In this document: positions 1 to 8,194 of the stretch, one piece after another
Numbering within the stretch: position 1 is the first letter of the stretch
How the letters are laid out: every line of letters starts with the position of its first letter
From: Phil1 sp040767925
Lineage (GTDB): Bacteria; Bacillota; Clostridia; Christensenellales; CAG-138
NCBI GenBank assembly: GCA_040767925.1
Contig: JAXGNN010000001.1
Span: 558,001 to 622,000, forward strand
DNA: 64,000 nt
Direction of reading: 5' to 3'
The notes under the pieces: generated by a model
What the model was told of the DNA's origin: nothing
Databases searched by the model: none
The model's input: only the letters and a program-made list of their open reading frames with translations
Position numbers and translations under genes: made by a program

Positions 1-597
1 CAGCCTTCGGATCAGTTGGAGCACTTGAAGCTGTATCGTAACATCGAGCGCCGTCGTCGGTTCGTCGGCGATGATCAGGTCGGGCTCCAGCGCCAATGCC
101 ATCGCGATGACCACGCGCTGCTTCATGCCTCCGGAAAACTGGTGGGGATAGTCTGTCTTTCTGTTGGGGTCGATGCCCACCATAGCCAGAACCTCGTCCA
201 CACGCGCGTCCAGTTCCCGATTGGGCAGCTTCTTGTGGTTCTTAAGCACTTCCCCGATCTGCCTTTCCACGGTGAAGACGGGGTTAAGCGTCGTCATGGG
301 GTCCTGAAAGATCATGGCCATGCGGTCGCCGCGTATCCGGCGGATTTCCTCCTTGCCAAGCGCCGTGACGTCGCTCCCTTTAAAATGGATTGAGCCGGCA
401 ACATCCGCGGCCTTGGGATTGATTAGGCGCATCACGGCCATGGCCGTGCTCGTCTTGCCCGCGCCCGTCTCGCCAACGAGTCCCAGGACCTCTCCCTTCC
501 CCACATGAAGATCGATGCCGTTGACGGCATAAACGACGCCATCCGGCGTTTTATAATGAACGGATAAATCGCTTATGCGAAGAATTTCATCGGTCAT
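1..597 (-). CDS. Oligopeptide/dipeptide-type ABC importer ATPase (OppD/DppD-like), 3' end cut by window edge
   Basis: Cytoplasmic ATPase that powers the family-5 importer encoded just upstream on the same strand. The reading frame opens with ATG at 597 and runs off the left edge, leaving 199 residues. Walker A is GETGAGKTS at residues 42-50, the Q-loop region reads FQDPM, the ABC signature is FSGGMKQRV, and Walker B is followed by the D-loop (ADEPTTALD). The Opp/Dpp P-loop is usually GESGSGKS, so the Thr and Ala are minor variants. The start lies 24 nt after the stop of the upstream permease, so it is the fourth gene of the SBP-permease-permease-ATPase operon. A second ATPase (OppF-like) probably follows outside the window. 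The substrate may be a peptide, an oligosaccharide or nickel; sequence alone cannot tell. Confidence 0.93.
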   Translation of the reverse strand, partial: MTDEILRISDLSVHYKTPDGVVYAVNGIDLHVGKGEVLGLVGETGAGKTSTAMAVMRLINPKAADVAGSIHFKGSDVTALGKEEIRRIRGDRMAMIFQDPMTTLNPVFTVERQIGEVLKNHKKLPNRELDARVDEVLAMVGIDPNRKTDYPHQFSGGMKQRVVIAMALALEPDLIIADEPTTALDVTIQLQVLQLIRRL

Positions 598-621
598 ACC
601 ATGCTCCTTCCTAACTGGCGC

Positions 622-1479
622 TCACTTCAGGCGCGGATCAAGGGCGTCTCGCAAGCCGTCGCCGATCAGATTGATACTCAATACCGTAACGACGATAAAT
701 ATCCCCGGGACGATGATCAGATGCGGAGCCGTGCGCATGAAGGATTTACCTGCGGAAAGCATAGAGCCCCATTCCGGCATCGGCGGTTTGATGCCGAGGC
801 CGATGAAGCTCAGCCCGGCCGCGGTGAGGATGATCCCGCCGACGCTCATGGTCGCATTGATGAGGATGGGCGCCATGCAGTTTGTCAGGATATATTTGGT
901 GATGATGCGCCGCCGCGTCAGGCCGAGCGCCGCAGCAGCCTCCACATATTCCATATCCTTGACCGAAAGCACGGCGGAGCGGACCAGCCGCACGGTTCCG
1001 GGTATGAGCGCGATGATCAGCGCGATCATCAGATTCGTGATGCCGACGCCCAGCGAGGCCACGATGGCGAGGCAAAGCAGCACCGGCGGAATGGAAATGA
1101 ACATATCCGTGACGCGCATGATGAGGTTGTCCGTCCTGTTTCCGAAATACCCCGCTATGCCGCCCAGCACGGCTGCGATCAGCGTTGAAATGATGACCAC
1201 CGCAAAGCCGATGGTAAGCGATACGCGCGCCCCGTGCACGATGCGCGCAAACACGTCGCGCCCGTACTCATCCGTCCCGAGCAGATGTTCGCCTCCCGGC
1301 GGCTGAAGGCGTTGCGCGATATTTTGATCGATAGCGAGCGCATCATAATCGGCCAGAAGATCCGCGAACACGGCCATCAGAACAAGCAGGCTCAATATCG
1401 CCAACGCTGCGACAGAGAGCCTGTTCCGCAGGAACCGGCGCCAGATATCCTTCGCCTGACTTCTCTTTTTTGAATTCAT
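622..1479 (-). CDS. ABC importer permease, OppC/DppC-like
   Basis: Inner-membrane permease of 285 residues, the usual length for DppC-type proteins. A hydrophobic N-terminal segment at about residues 20-45 is followed by an extracytoplasmic loop with the typical HLLGTDEYGRDVFAR sequence. After it come five more membrane spans. The EAA loop that contacts the ATPase is visible as EAAAALGLTRRR near residue 160. The C-terminus LDPRLK is characteristic. It starts 15 nt after the stop of the partner permease and is followed at 24 nt by the ATPase gene, so it belongs to one operon. Substrate not determinable. Confidence 0.95.
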   Translation of the reverse strand: MNSKKRSQAKDIWRRFLRNRLSVAALAILSLLVLMAVFADLLADYDALAIDQNIAQRLQPPGGEHLLGTDEYGRDVFARIVHGARVSLTIGFAVVIISTLIAAVLGGIAGYFGNRTDNLIMRVTDMFISIPPVLLCLAIVASLGVGITNLMIALIIALIPGTVRLVRSAVLSVKDMEYVEAAAALGLTRRRIITKYILTNCMAPILINATMSVGGIILTAAGLSFIGLGIKPPMPEWGSMLSAGKSFMRTAPHLIIVPGIFIVVTVLSINLIGDGLRDALDPRLK

Positions 1480-1494
1480 TCCCTCGCGCCTCCG

Positions 1495-2424
1495 TCAGTT
1501 CTTGTATTTCGCCTTGATGCGGGGATCGATGAAGCCGTATAAAAGATCGACCAGTAAGTTCGTTATGCTGAAAATCGCGGCCAGAAGCAGAACGCCTGCC
1601 ATGACGACCGGAATATCCTTCATTTGAATCGCGGTCACCATGACCGAGCCGACGCCCGGAAGGCCGAACACCGTTTCGATCAGCACGGAGCCGCCGAGGC
1701 CGGCCGCAAAACCGATGCCGATTACGGTGACGATCGGGATGAGCGCGTTGCGCAGCGCATGCGCAAAGATGACGAGCCTTTCCTTTGTGCCTTTCGCGCG
1801 GGCCGTCGTGATATAATCCTGCCGGATCACCTCCAGCATGGTCGAGCGTACAAGCCGTGCGAGTGTGGCCGCGCCCGACAGGCCGAGGATCAGGCACGGA
1901 AGCACAAAGCCGCGCATATCCTCCGCGCCGCTCACAGGGAACCATTTCAGTTTTACAGAGAACTGCATGATCGCCATGAACGCAAGCCAGAAGCTCGGTA
2001 TGGACGCAAAAAGGAGGGACAGGAACGTTGTTGCGAAGTCAAGCGCGCTGTATTGCTTTACGGCGGACATCACACCGAGCGGTATGCCCACAAATACGGA
2101 GAAAATCTGCGATATCAATACGAGCCTGAGCGTAAGCGGCATCTTCGCGAAAATATCCTCGAATACGGGCCTCGACGTACGGTAAGAAACGCCGAAATCA
2201 CCCGTTACCGCCTTAATGACATACTTGGCAAAACGCAGCGGGAACGGATCGCTGAAGCCGAGCTTCTCGTTGAGCGCATCGATAGACGCCTGATCGGCGT
2301 AGGGGCCGAGAATCAGGGTGCCGGGATCTCCCGGGGTAAGGGATGTAATCGTGAAAATGATGAAGGCCACACCCAGAAGGATGGGAATCATCATAAGTAT
2401 TCGCTTAAAAATAAACCGGATCAT
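1495..2424 (-). CDS. ABC importer permease, OppB/DppB-like
   Basis: Inner-membrane permease of 309 residues. It begins MIRFIFKRILMMIPIL, the typical first membrane span of the OppB/DppB family, and carries the SLTPGDPG motif after span 1. The EAA-type loop is TTARAKGTKERLV near residue 208. It ends with the family signature LLYGFIDPRIK. The gene lies 130 nt downstream of the binding-protein gene; a hairpin in that gap may lower permease expression relative to the binding protein. It forms the membrane heterodimer with the OppC-like product. Confidence 0.95.
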   Translation of the reverse strand: MIRFIFKRILMMIPILLGVAFIIFTITSLTPGDPGTLILGPYADQASIDALNEKLGFSDPFPLRFAKYVIKAVTGDFGVSYRTSRPVFEDIFAKMPLTLRLVLISQIFSVFVGIPLGVMSAVKQYSALDFATTFLSLLFASIPSFWLAFMAIMQFSVKLKWFPVSGAEDMRGFVLPCLILGLSGAATLARLVRSTMLEVIRQDYITTARAKGTKERLVIFAHALRNALIPIVTVIGIGFAAGLGGSVLIETVFGLPGVGSVMVTAIQMKDIPVVMAGVLLLAAIFSITNLLVDLLYGFIDPRIKAKYKN

Positions 2425-2479
2425 TGATTCCTCCCATGCCGAGAAAGGTTGCCTGATTTGGATTGCGCTTTATGAAATT

Positions 2480-2518
2480 GCCGCGGTCGGCCGGAATCAC
2501 CGGTACTCCGACCGCGGC
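2480..2518 (-). promoter_or_regulatory. Intergenic hairpin after the binding-protein gene
   Basis: An 11-bp perfect stem (GCCGCGGTCGG pairing with CCGACCGCGGC) encloses a 17-nt loop that contains its own small CCGG...CCGG repeat. It sits between the SBP stop (2555) and the permease start (2424). No uridine run follows on the minus strand, so I read it as an mRNA-stabilising or partial-termination element that keeps SBP mRNA above permease mRNA, rather than a full terminator. Confidence 0.6.
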
Positions 2519-2554
2519 TTGCTCATGTGTCCGCCTAAGGCCGGCGGGCCGCGC

Positions 2555-4126
2555 TTACCAGGACAGGTAATACGGATAATTCATCGAGATATTCGTGAGT
2601 CCCTTCAGGCCGGAGTTGACCAGCACCGCCACATCCTGCCAGAACAGAGGGATGACCGGCACCTGATCGCGGATGATCTGCTGGACCTGAGGCACGATGC
2701 TGCGCACATACGCCTCATCCCTATCATACATCGCACTCTGCAAATATGCATCCAGTTCCGCATTAACAAATTTTCCAAAGTTGATCGCGGAGTCGGAGCT
2801 TAGGATCTTCGCCGCAAGCAGAGGCTTCAAATGGCCCGGATTGTAAATCATGAACCCGATGTCGAAGTTGCCTGCAAAGCAATCCTGTATATAGGCGTTC
2901 GTTTCCATCACGTCGATGTTGACCGTGATGTTCGCATCCTTGAGCGCATCCTGAAGGATCTGGCCGATGGAAGCGCCCGCGCCCTCGTTCGTCTTGTAGT
3001 TAATTTCGAATCCATCGGCATAACCGGCTTCGGCCAACAGCGCTTTGGCAGCTTCCGGATCATAGCCCGGGTCGCCGATGGAAGCATCGTAGCCGTCCGT
3101 ACCGTCGCGGTAGACGCTGTCCGCGATAATGCCCAGATTGCCAGCGATGACAGCGAGGATATCCTCTTTATTCACCATCATGCTGATCGCCTGACGCACG
3201 CGCACATCCTGCAGGTACTGGTTCTGCGTGTTGAGGAACAGGTAGGTAATCGAATCGCCGGGACCCTGATAGAGAGACAGATGGCTCATATCGACGGAGT
3301 CCAGCTCTGTAAGCGCAATATTGCCCGACAGGTCGATCTCGCCGGACTCAAGCGCCATAGTGGTGGTCGCCGGATCCACGATAATCCTGTACGTCACGTC
3401 CTTGATGGACGCCGCGCCCAGATGGTATTCCTCGAAAGCCGCCAGCTTGACGCTCGCGCCCTTTTCCCAGGAAACGAATTTATACGGTCCCGTGCCTACG
3501 GGGTTCTCCTGATAGCCGCTCAAGCCGACCTCGTTATAGAGCTTCATATTCACGATGCCGAACTTGCCCGCCTGCGCCAAACTATAAAGGAACATATTGT
3601 TCGGCGCGCTGCTGCACTTGAGAATGACGGTGTTGTTCTCGCCCTTCTCAATGCTCTCGACCGGCGTCATAACATCCTGCGTAACGGCGCTTTCCTTAGC
3701 CATCATCAGGCTGCCGACAACGTCGTCCAGCGTCATAACGTCCCCGTTGTGAAAAAGGACGTCCTGCTTGATATAGAAGGTATACGTCAGCCCGTCTTCA
3801 CTGACTTCCCACTTCTCGGCAAGCAGAGGCTCAACGGCCTTTGTTTCATTATTCAGCCTCACAAGCCCGTCAAACATATTCTGGATGATGAATATGGTCG
3901 ACAGGCTCGCGGTCGTCGTGGGAACCAGACTGTCCGGTTCCGTATTGAAGCCGAAAACAATGTCTGTTCTCTTCTGTGGTTCCTCACCCTGGGAGCCGCT
4001 ATCGGTCGCGGCAGGCGGTTGCGTTGCCTCGCCTCCGGGCTGATCGGTGACGGAATCGCCGGGCTTGCATGCGCACACGCCGAGCGCCAGCAGCAGGGCC
4101 AACAACAGGCAAATCGTTTTTTTCAT
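2555..4126 (-). CDS. Family-5 extracellular solute-binding lipoprotein (peptide/oligosaccharide type)
   Basis: Membrane-anchored receptor of 523 residues that delivers substrate to the OppB/OppC-like permease. The N-terminus is a lipoprotein signal peptide (MKKTICLLLALLLALG) with lipobox VCAC, making Cys20 the probable lipidated residue. A Pro/Thr/Gln-rich linker follows. The mature part has the SBP_bac_5 landmarks: LAEKWEVSEDGLTYTF, FHNGDVMTLDDVV and NPVGTGPYKFVSW. The C-terminus (VPVIPLFWQDVAVLV) matches family-5 proteins that bind peptides, nickel or oligosaccharides. It is the first gene of the operon, directly downstream of a near-consensus minus-strand promoter and divergent from a lacI gene, which suggests control by that LacI protein and perhaps a carbohydrate ligand. 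Confidence 0.94.
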   Translation of the reverse strand: MKKTICLLLALLLALGVCACKPGDSVTDQPGGEATQPPAATDSGSQGEEPQKRTDIVFGFNTEPDSLVPTTTASLSTIFIIQNMFDGLVRLNNETKAVEPLLAEKWEVSEDGLTYTFYIKQDVLFHNGDVMTLDDVVGSLMMAKESAVTQDVMTPVESIEKGENNTVILKCSSAPNNMFLYSLAQAGKFGIVNMKLYNEVGLSGYQENPVGTGPYKFVSWEKGASVKLAAFEEYHLGAASIKDVTYRIIVDPATTTMALESGEIDLSGNIALTELDSVDMSHLSLYQGPGDSITYLFLNTQNQYLQDVRVRQAISMMVNKEDILAVIAGNLGIIADSVYRDGTDGYDASIGDPGYDPEAAKALLAEAGYADGFEINYKTNEGAGASIGQILQDALKDANITVNIDVMETNAYIQDCFAGNFDIGFMIYNPGHLKPLLAAKILSSDSAINFGKFVNAELDAYLQSAMYDRDEAYVRSIVPQVQQIIRDQVPVIPLFWQDVAVLVNSGLKGLTNISMNYPYYLSW

Positions 4127-4164
4127 GGTTTCCTCCTTTTTTATATAAGGGTTTTCCGCAGATG

Positions 4165-4178
4165 TGGTATCGGTTCCA
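4165..4178. promoter_or_regulatory. Candidate LacI-type operator in the divergent promoter region
   Basis: The site TGGTATCGGTTCCA has a central CG and TGG/CCA arms, the usual plan of a LacI/GalR operator, with two symmetry mismatches. It lies 17 bp downstream of the minus-strand -10 box of the importer operon and upstream of the neighbouring lacI gene. The assignment to that LacI protein is an inference. Confidence 0.4.
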
Positions 4179-4194
4179 TATTTCAGTTGAGCCT

Positions 4195-4224
4195 ATTATA
4201 TACATGACCTCTATTATCTGTCAA
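4195..4224 (-). promoter_or_regulatory. Sigma-70-type promoter of the importer operon
   Basis: On the minus strand a perfect -35 TTGACA (4219-4224) and a perfect -10 TATAAT (4195-4200) are separated by 18 bp. The transcript would start near 4188, about 60 nt before the binding-protein start codon at 4126. Confidence 0.75.
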
Positions 4225-4257
4225 CAGCAACAATTCAGGTTTATCAGTGTTTTTTGA

Positions 4258-4286
4258 TTGACATCGACATGAGTTTGTGGAATAAT
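4258..4286 (+). promoter_or_regulatory. Sigma-70-type promoter of the lacI-esterase-SIS operon
   Basis: TTGACA at 4258-4263 and AATAAT at 4281-4286 are separated by 17 bp. Transcription from here begins near 4293, downstream of any in-frame ATG at 4254-4270, which supports 4362 as the true lacI start. Confidence 0.7.
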
Positions 4287-4361
4287 CATATGGAACAAAC
4301 CGGATTTAAGGAACCAGTTTCATATTTCAGTCAAAATTCGCATGGGGAATTCGAGGGCAGT

Positions 4362-5363
4362 ATGGCAAACATTCGTGACGTTGCAAAACATAGCGGCTTT
4401 TCATGTTCCACCGTATCCCGCGCAATCAATAACACCGGCTATGTAGATGAAAACACGCGGCGGATCATTATGCAAACCATTGAAGAGCTCGATTACAAAC
4501 CGAGCTACACCGCGCAGGCTCTTTCGAGGAAATCGAGCAAAACAATCGGCGTGATCGTGTCGGAGATCAAAAATCCCTTCTTCTCAGATTTGATTGACGT
4601 AATCTACGAGCGCGCCCAGGAAGCCGGCTACCGCGTGATCATCTCCATCAGCAGCAATATGCCGGAAAAGGAATGTGCGGCAATCGATTTTATGCAGCGC
4701 ATTTATATCGACGGCATCATCATCGCGCCCTGCGGAAAAAACGACGGTTTCCTGACCACCGTGAACACGCCGCTCGTCGTTGTTGACAGGCCGGTGGAGC
4801 AGTTGCCCTCCGTTGCATCGGACAACTATGCCGGTGGTCGGATGGTCGGCGAGGAGTTCAGTCGCTGCAATGTCAAGTCCGTTTTATGTATCCTTGGCCC
4901 AAGCCACTTTAAAACGTCTTTCCTGCGCGGGAAAGGGCTGGTCGACATGCTTCTGGCAAAAGGCATTCCCTATACGGTGCTCGAGAGCAACGATGAAATG
5001 TCTTTTTCGTCGGAAGATCTCGCCAACCATCTGAGAACCGGACTTTATGACGGCCTGTTTGCATGGAACGGAACCATCGGCGCAAATGCGCTCAAATGTA
5101 TGAACACCCTGGGTCTCCGTATGCCGGACGATATCCAGTTCATCACGACGGACGGCTCCATGCTCTCCGATTTATTGATGGTGTCGCCAACAATGCTCAT
5201 ACAGGACATCAAGCATCTGGGGGAAAGCGCGGTGGATATGCTGGTTGACATCGTACAGAACAAACCGCTCGAGCAGAAGCATGTCCTTCACCCGATGTAC
5301 CTGAGAAAACAGGATACGACACAGCATAGCGAAAGGCGCAAAAAATGCGAAGACGGTATATAG
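4362..5363 (+). CDS. LacI/GalR-family transcriptional repressor
   Basis: DNA-binding regulator of 333 residues. The helix-turn-helix is at the N-terminus (MANIRDVAKHSGFSCSTVSR), followed by the hinge sequence YKPSYTAQALSRKSSKTIGV and a periplasmic-binding-protein-like sensor domain (IVSEIKNPFFSDLI at about residue 65). The frame is open further upstream, but 4362 fits the family N-terminus exactly, has a GAGGG ribosome site, and lies downstream of the promoter at 4258-4286. It is divergent from a family-5 importer and overlaps the esterase gene by 19 nt. The effector is probably a sugar or sugar phosphate handled by the neighbouring genes. Confidence 0.93.
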   Translation: MANIRDVAKHSGFSCSTVSRAINNTGYVDENTRRIIMQTIEELDYKPSYTAQALSRKSSKTIGVIVSEIKNPFFSDLIDVIYERAQEAGYRVIISISSNMPEKECAAIDFMQRIYIDGIIIAPCGKNDGFLTTVNTPLVVVDRPVEQLPSVASDNYAGGRMVGEEFSRCNVKSVLCILGPSHFKTSFLRGKGLVDMLLAKGIPYTVLESNDEMSFSSEDLANHLRTGLYDGLFAWNGTIGANALKCMNTLGLRMPDDIQFITTDGSMLSDLLMVSPTMLIQDIKHLGESAVDMLVDIVQNKPLEQKHVLHPMYLRKQDTTQHSERRKKCEDGI

Positions 5364-6193
5364 AGATGCTGAGCCGGACGATACCGTTGCGCGAGGACGA
5401 CCCTTCCGTCCGCCTTGCGTGCATGGCGGCGCTCGCAAGCCCGCATATGCCGAATAAAAATAACCGGCCGTCGCTTTTGATCATACCCGGAGGCGGATAC
5501 GAGATGTGTTCTCCACGTGAGGGAGAACCCGTCGCAAGGGTGTTCTTTGGCTTGGGATACAATTGCTTCATTTTAACCTATTCGCTCAACGCCGCAGCGA
5601 GGTATCCCGCCCCACTTGCGGACGCGGCCGCGGCCATCCGCCACATGCGGCAAAATGCGCAAGCGTATAACATCGATCCCCAAAAGATCAGCGTAATCGG
5701 TTTTTCAGCGGGAGCGCACCTTGCCGGTATGCTCGGCGTAGCGTGGGATGCGTCCGAATTGCCGGAGCCGCCAATGGCTGCGCATATAAGCGCGCGGCCC
5801 GACGCTGTTATCCTATGCTACGGTGTGCTGACCGCGGATGAGTTTGCGCACGAACCGACAATCCGCATTGCGGCTGGTTCCGACAGACCAACGCAACAGG
5901 AACGCGACGCGCTTAGCGTAGTCAAACAGGTGCGCCCGGATATGCCGCCGTGTTTTATATTCCATACGCTCGGCGACGATATGGTGCCCGTAGAAAATGC
6001 GCTTGAAATGGCGGCTTCTTTAAGAAAGCATGGGGTGAGCTTCGAGATGCATGTTTTCTCCAATGGCCCGCATGGCATCGCGCTTGCAAACAGCGAAACC
6101 AACTGTGGTGTTCCGGAATATGCCGACGCGCATGTGGCGCGGTGGGTTTCCCTTGCGGACGAATGGCTCAATGCTCAGTTTATCAAAGCATGA
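5345..6193 (+). CDS. Alpha/beta-hydrolase, carbohydrate-esterase/lipase type
   Basis: Predicted cytoplasmic esterase of 282 residues in the alpha/beta-hydrolase superfamily (COG0657/Axe-like). The oxyanion-hole region is IIPGGGYEMCSPREGEP at residues 46-62. The catalytic serine is Ser121 in GFSAGAHLAG, the likely acid is in GDDMVPVEN, and the histidine is in GPHGI. No signal peptide is seen. The start at 5345 has a GAAAGG ribosome site and overlaps lacI by 19 nt, suggesting translational coupling; an alternative ATG at 5366 follows the lacI stop directly. Next to LacI and a SIS isomerase it may deacetylate an imported acetylated sugar, which is an inference. Confidence 0.85.
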   Translation: MRRRYIEMLSRTIPLREDDPSVRLACMAALASPHMPNKNNRPSLLIIPGGGYEMCSPREGEPVARVFFGLGYNCFILTYSLNAAARYPAPLADAAAAIRHMRQNAQAYNIDPQKISVIGFSAGAHLAGMLGVAWDASELPEPPMAAHISARPDAVILCYGVLTADEFAHEPTIRIAAGSDRPTQQERDALSVVKQVRPDMPPCFIFHTLGDDMVPVENALEMAASLRKHGVSFEMHVFSNGPHGIALANSETNCGVPEYADAHVARWVSLADEWLNAQFIKA

Positions 6194-6233
6194 CGAGCGC
6201 ACGAATATGATAAGGCGATCTGAGGTCAAATAA

Positions 6234-6866
6234 ATGAAAAGCCATATTAGCACATATGAATCGGACGAGAAGGCGCAGCGCGATTTATCGAGCTTCCTTG
6301 ATTCCGTCCGCTCCGAAATAGACAACAGCATCAGCGCTATGGATTCGCAGGCGCTGATACGGGCTGCCGAATTGATACTTTGCTCCCAGCGCGCCGGAGG
6401 CAGGCTTCATATAACGGGTATCGGCAAACCGGCCCATCTTGCCAACTATGCCGCATCGCTGCTTTCCTCAACCGGTACGCCCGCATATTTCCTGCATGGA
6501 ACGGAGGCTGTGCATGGTTCCTGCGGCCAGCTTGTGGCCGGAGATGTTGTAATTTGCATTTCCAACAGCGGTGAAACCACAGAAATGCGCGCAACCGTGA
6601 CGGCAATTGCCAACAACGGCTGCACGATCATCGGCGTCAGCCGCAACCCGGATTCATGGCTCGCACAACATGCGGACTTCCACATTACCGCCCGCGCTGA
6701 AAACGAGGGGGATGATATGGGCCGCGCTCCGCGCAATTCCTTTACCGTTGAAACCCTTGTTATACAAGCGCTCAGCATCATCCTCCAGTCAAGGCGAAAC
6801 CTGACGGTGCAGGAGTATATTCAGCGGCATCCCGGCGGGCAACTCGGCAAAATGGAGCATCGCTGA
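6234..6866 (+). CDS. SIS-domain sugar-phosphate isomerase (KpsF/GutQ-like, no CBS domains)
   Basis: Sugar isomerase domain protein of 210 residues, probably acting on a phosphosugar. The SIS core shows ITGIGKPAHLANYAASLLS near residue 60, the substrate loop ICISNSGETTEM near residue 103, and the C-terminal HPGGQLGK that marks arabinose-5-phosphate isomerases (KpsF/GutQ/KdsD). Those enzymes are about 320 residues because of two CBS domains, which are absent here; short SIS-only relatives exist. It is the third gene of the lacI operon, 40 nt after the esterase. An aldose/ketose phosphate isomerase role in the sugar pathway of this operon is likely; the substrate is unknown. Confidence 0.85.
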   Translation: MKSHISTYESDEKAQRDLSSFLDSVRSEIDNSISAMDSQALIRAAELILCSQRAGGRLHITGIGKPAHLANYAASLLSSTGTPAYFLHGTEAVHGSCGQLVAGDVVICISNSGETTEMRATVTAIANNGCTIIGVSRNPDSWLAQHADFHITARAENEGDDMGRAPRNSFTVETLVIQALSIILQSRRNLTVQEYIQRHPGGQLGKMEHR

Positions 6867-7246
6867 ACACGCTCCCATAATTTCGCATCACTGAATCGCC
6901 GGCCCGTGCCTATGCCGGCATTGAATTGGACCCGAATCGTATACTTTAGGCAAGAAGGTTACATTATTTACATGAGGTGTCCCAACTTTTGGAATCGTAG
7001 GTTTATGGTTTACGTCAAGCAGCCTAGTGAACAACTGCCACCTTTGAAAATGAAACTCTAACTGGACAGCACCCCGAAAAACGGACAATGCGGATGCACC
7101 CTTGATTAAAATATACCCTATAAAATGGACAGTTGCAAAGTTCAGAAACCCCAGAATGCGATGCTAGCCTATCCCGGCAGGATAGACGCATCTTTCCTTA
7201 TCTGTTCTTGGAGGGTCCCTTTGACGATCGGCGGCGTGCCGATCCT
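6867..7246. other. Gap of 380 nt with possible insertion-sequence scar
   Basis: No convincing gene. Composition is more AT-rich than the flanks. Two copies of TGGACAG (7063-7069 and 7126-7132) and a GGACA at 7083 lie within 70 nt, which recalls the ends of IS3/IS21-type elements. I cannot identify a transposase remnant, so the scar reading is weak. The gap separates two convergent operons (plus-strand SIS gene and minus-strand ATPase), and no clear terminator was found in it. Confidence 0.3.
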
Positions 7247-8194
7247 TCAGAGGCCGAGTTCTTTTTTGTACCGCGCAAGCTCCGTAGGAGAACAGAACAC
7301 GAGATGATCCTTCTCGATCTCCACCATAGAAGGCTGCTCCGTGGAATAATCGTGGTCGCGTACGGGGTCGTAGTCGACCCGTTGGCGCGTGCGTTCGGTG
7401 ACCGGATTCGGCTCGGGTATCGCTGAAAGCAGCGCGCGCGTGTACGGATGCAGCGGTTTTTCGTACAGGTCGTCGCTGTTGGCGACCTCTACAAGGCGGC
7501 CGTAGTACATAACGCCAATGGTATCGGAAAAATACTTGACGACCGACAGGTTGTGCGCGATGAACAGCATGGTCAGGCCCATCTCCTGCTTGAGGTCGTT
7601 AAGCAGGTTGATGACCTGCGCCTGGATCGATACGTCGAGCGCGGAGACCGGCTCGTCCGCAATGATCATCTTGGGCTTGATGATGATCGCGCGGGCAATG
7701 CCGATGCGCTGGCGCTGTCCGCCCGAGAATTCGTGCGGATAGCGCGTTGCGTGCTCCTCGGTAAGGCCCACCTTGTCGAGCACGTCGTGGACGAGGCGGC
7801 GCACCTCAGTTCTATCCGTCATGCCCCGCACCCGCAAGCCCTCACCCACGATCTCCTCGATGGTCATCCTCGGATTGAGCGACTCGATCGGGTCCTGGAA
7901 GATCATGGCGATGTTGTCTGTCAGATACCTTCGCAGTTCGTTGTCCATCTTGCCCGCAATATTGCGGCCGTTGAAGTAGATCTCGCCGGACGTGGGGTTA
8001 TACAGGCGGATGATCGTGCGCCCGGTCGTAGTCTTGCCGCAGCCGGATTCGCCCACGAGCCCGAATGTCTTGGCGGGCTTCACACCAAAGCTTACGTTGT
8101 CGACCGCTTTTACCGTGAGTTTATTGCTGCCCCTGCCGGACGTAAAATACTGGCAGAGGTTTTCAACCTCGAGAAGATACTTGGAATCAGCCAT
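7247..8194 (-). CDS. ABC importer ATPase, OppF/DppF-like
   Basis: Second ATPase (315 residues) of the family-5 importer encoded upstream. Walker A is GESGCGKTT, the signature is FSGGQRQRIGIAR and Walker B is IIADEPVSALD. The C-terminal extension (LHPYTRALLSAIPEPNP) is typical of Opp/Dpp ATPases. The chosen ATG at 8194 gives the usual N-terminus MADSKYLLEVENLCQYF and overlaps the stop of the upstream OppD-like gene by 8 nt. It is the last gene of the operon. Unlike many OppF proteins it lacks the cysteine-rich CxxxxP tail. Confidence 0.95.
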   Translation of the reverse strand: MADSKYLLEVENLCQYFTSGRGSNKLTVKAVDNVSFGVKPAKTFGLVGESGCGKTTTGRTIIRLYNPTSGEIYFNGRNIAGKMDNELRRYLTDNIAMIFQDPIESLNPRMTIEEIVGEGLRVRGMTDRTEVRRLVHDVLDKVGLTEEHATRYPHEFSGGQRQRIGIARAIIIKPKMIIADEPVSALDVSIQAQVINLLNDLKQEMGLTMLFIAHNLSVVKYFSDTIGVMYYGRLVEVANSDDLYEKPLHPYTRALLSAIPEPNPVTERTRQRVDYDPVRDHDYSTEQPSMVEIEKDHLVFCSPTELARYKKELGL

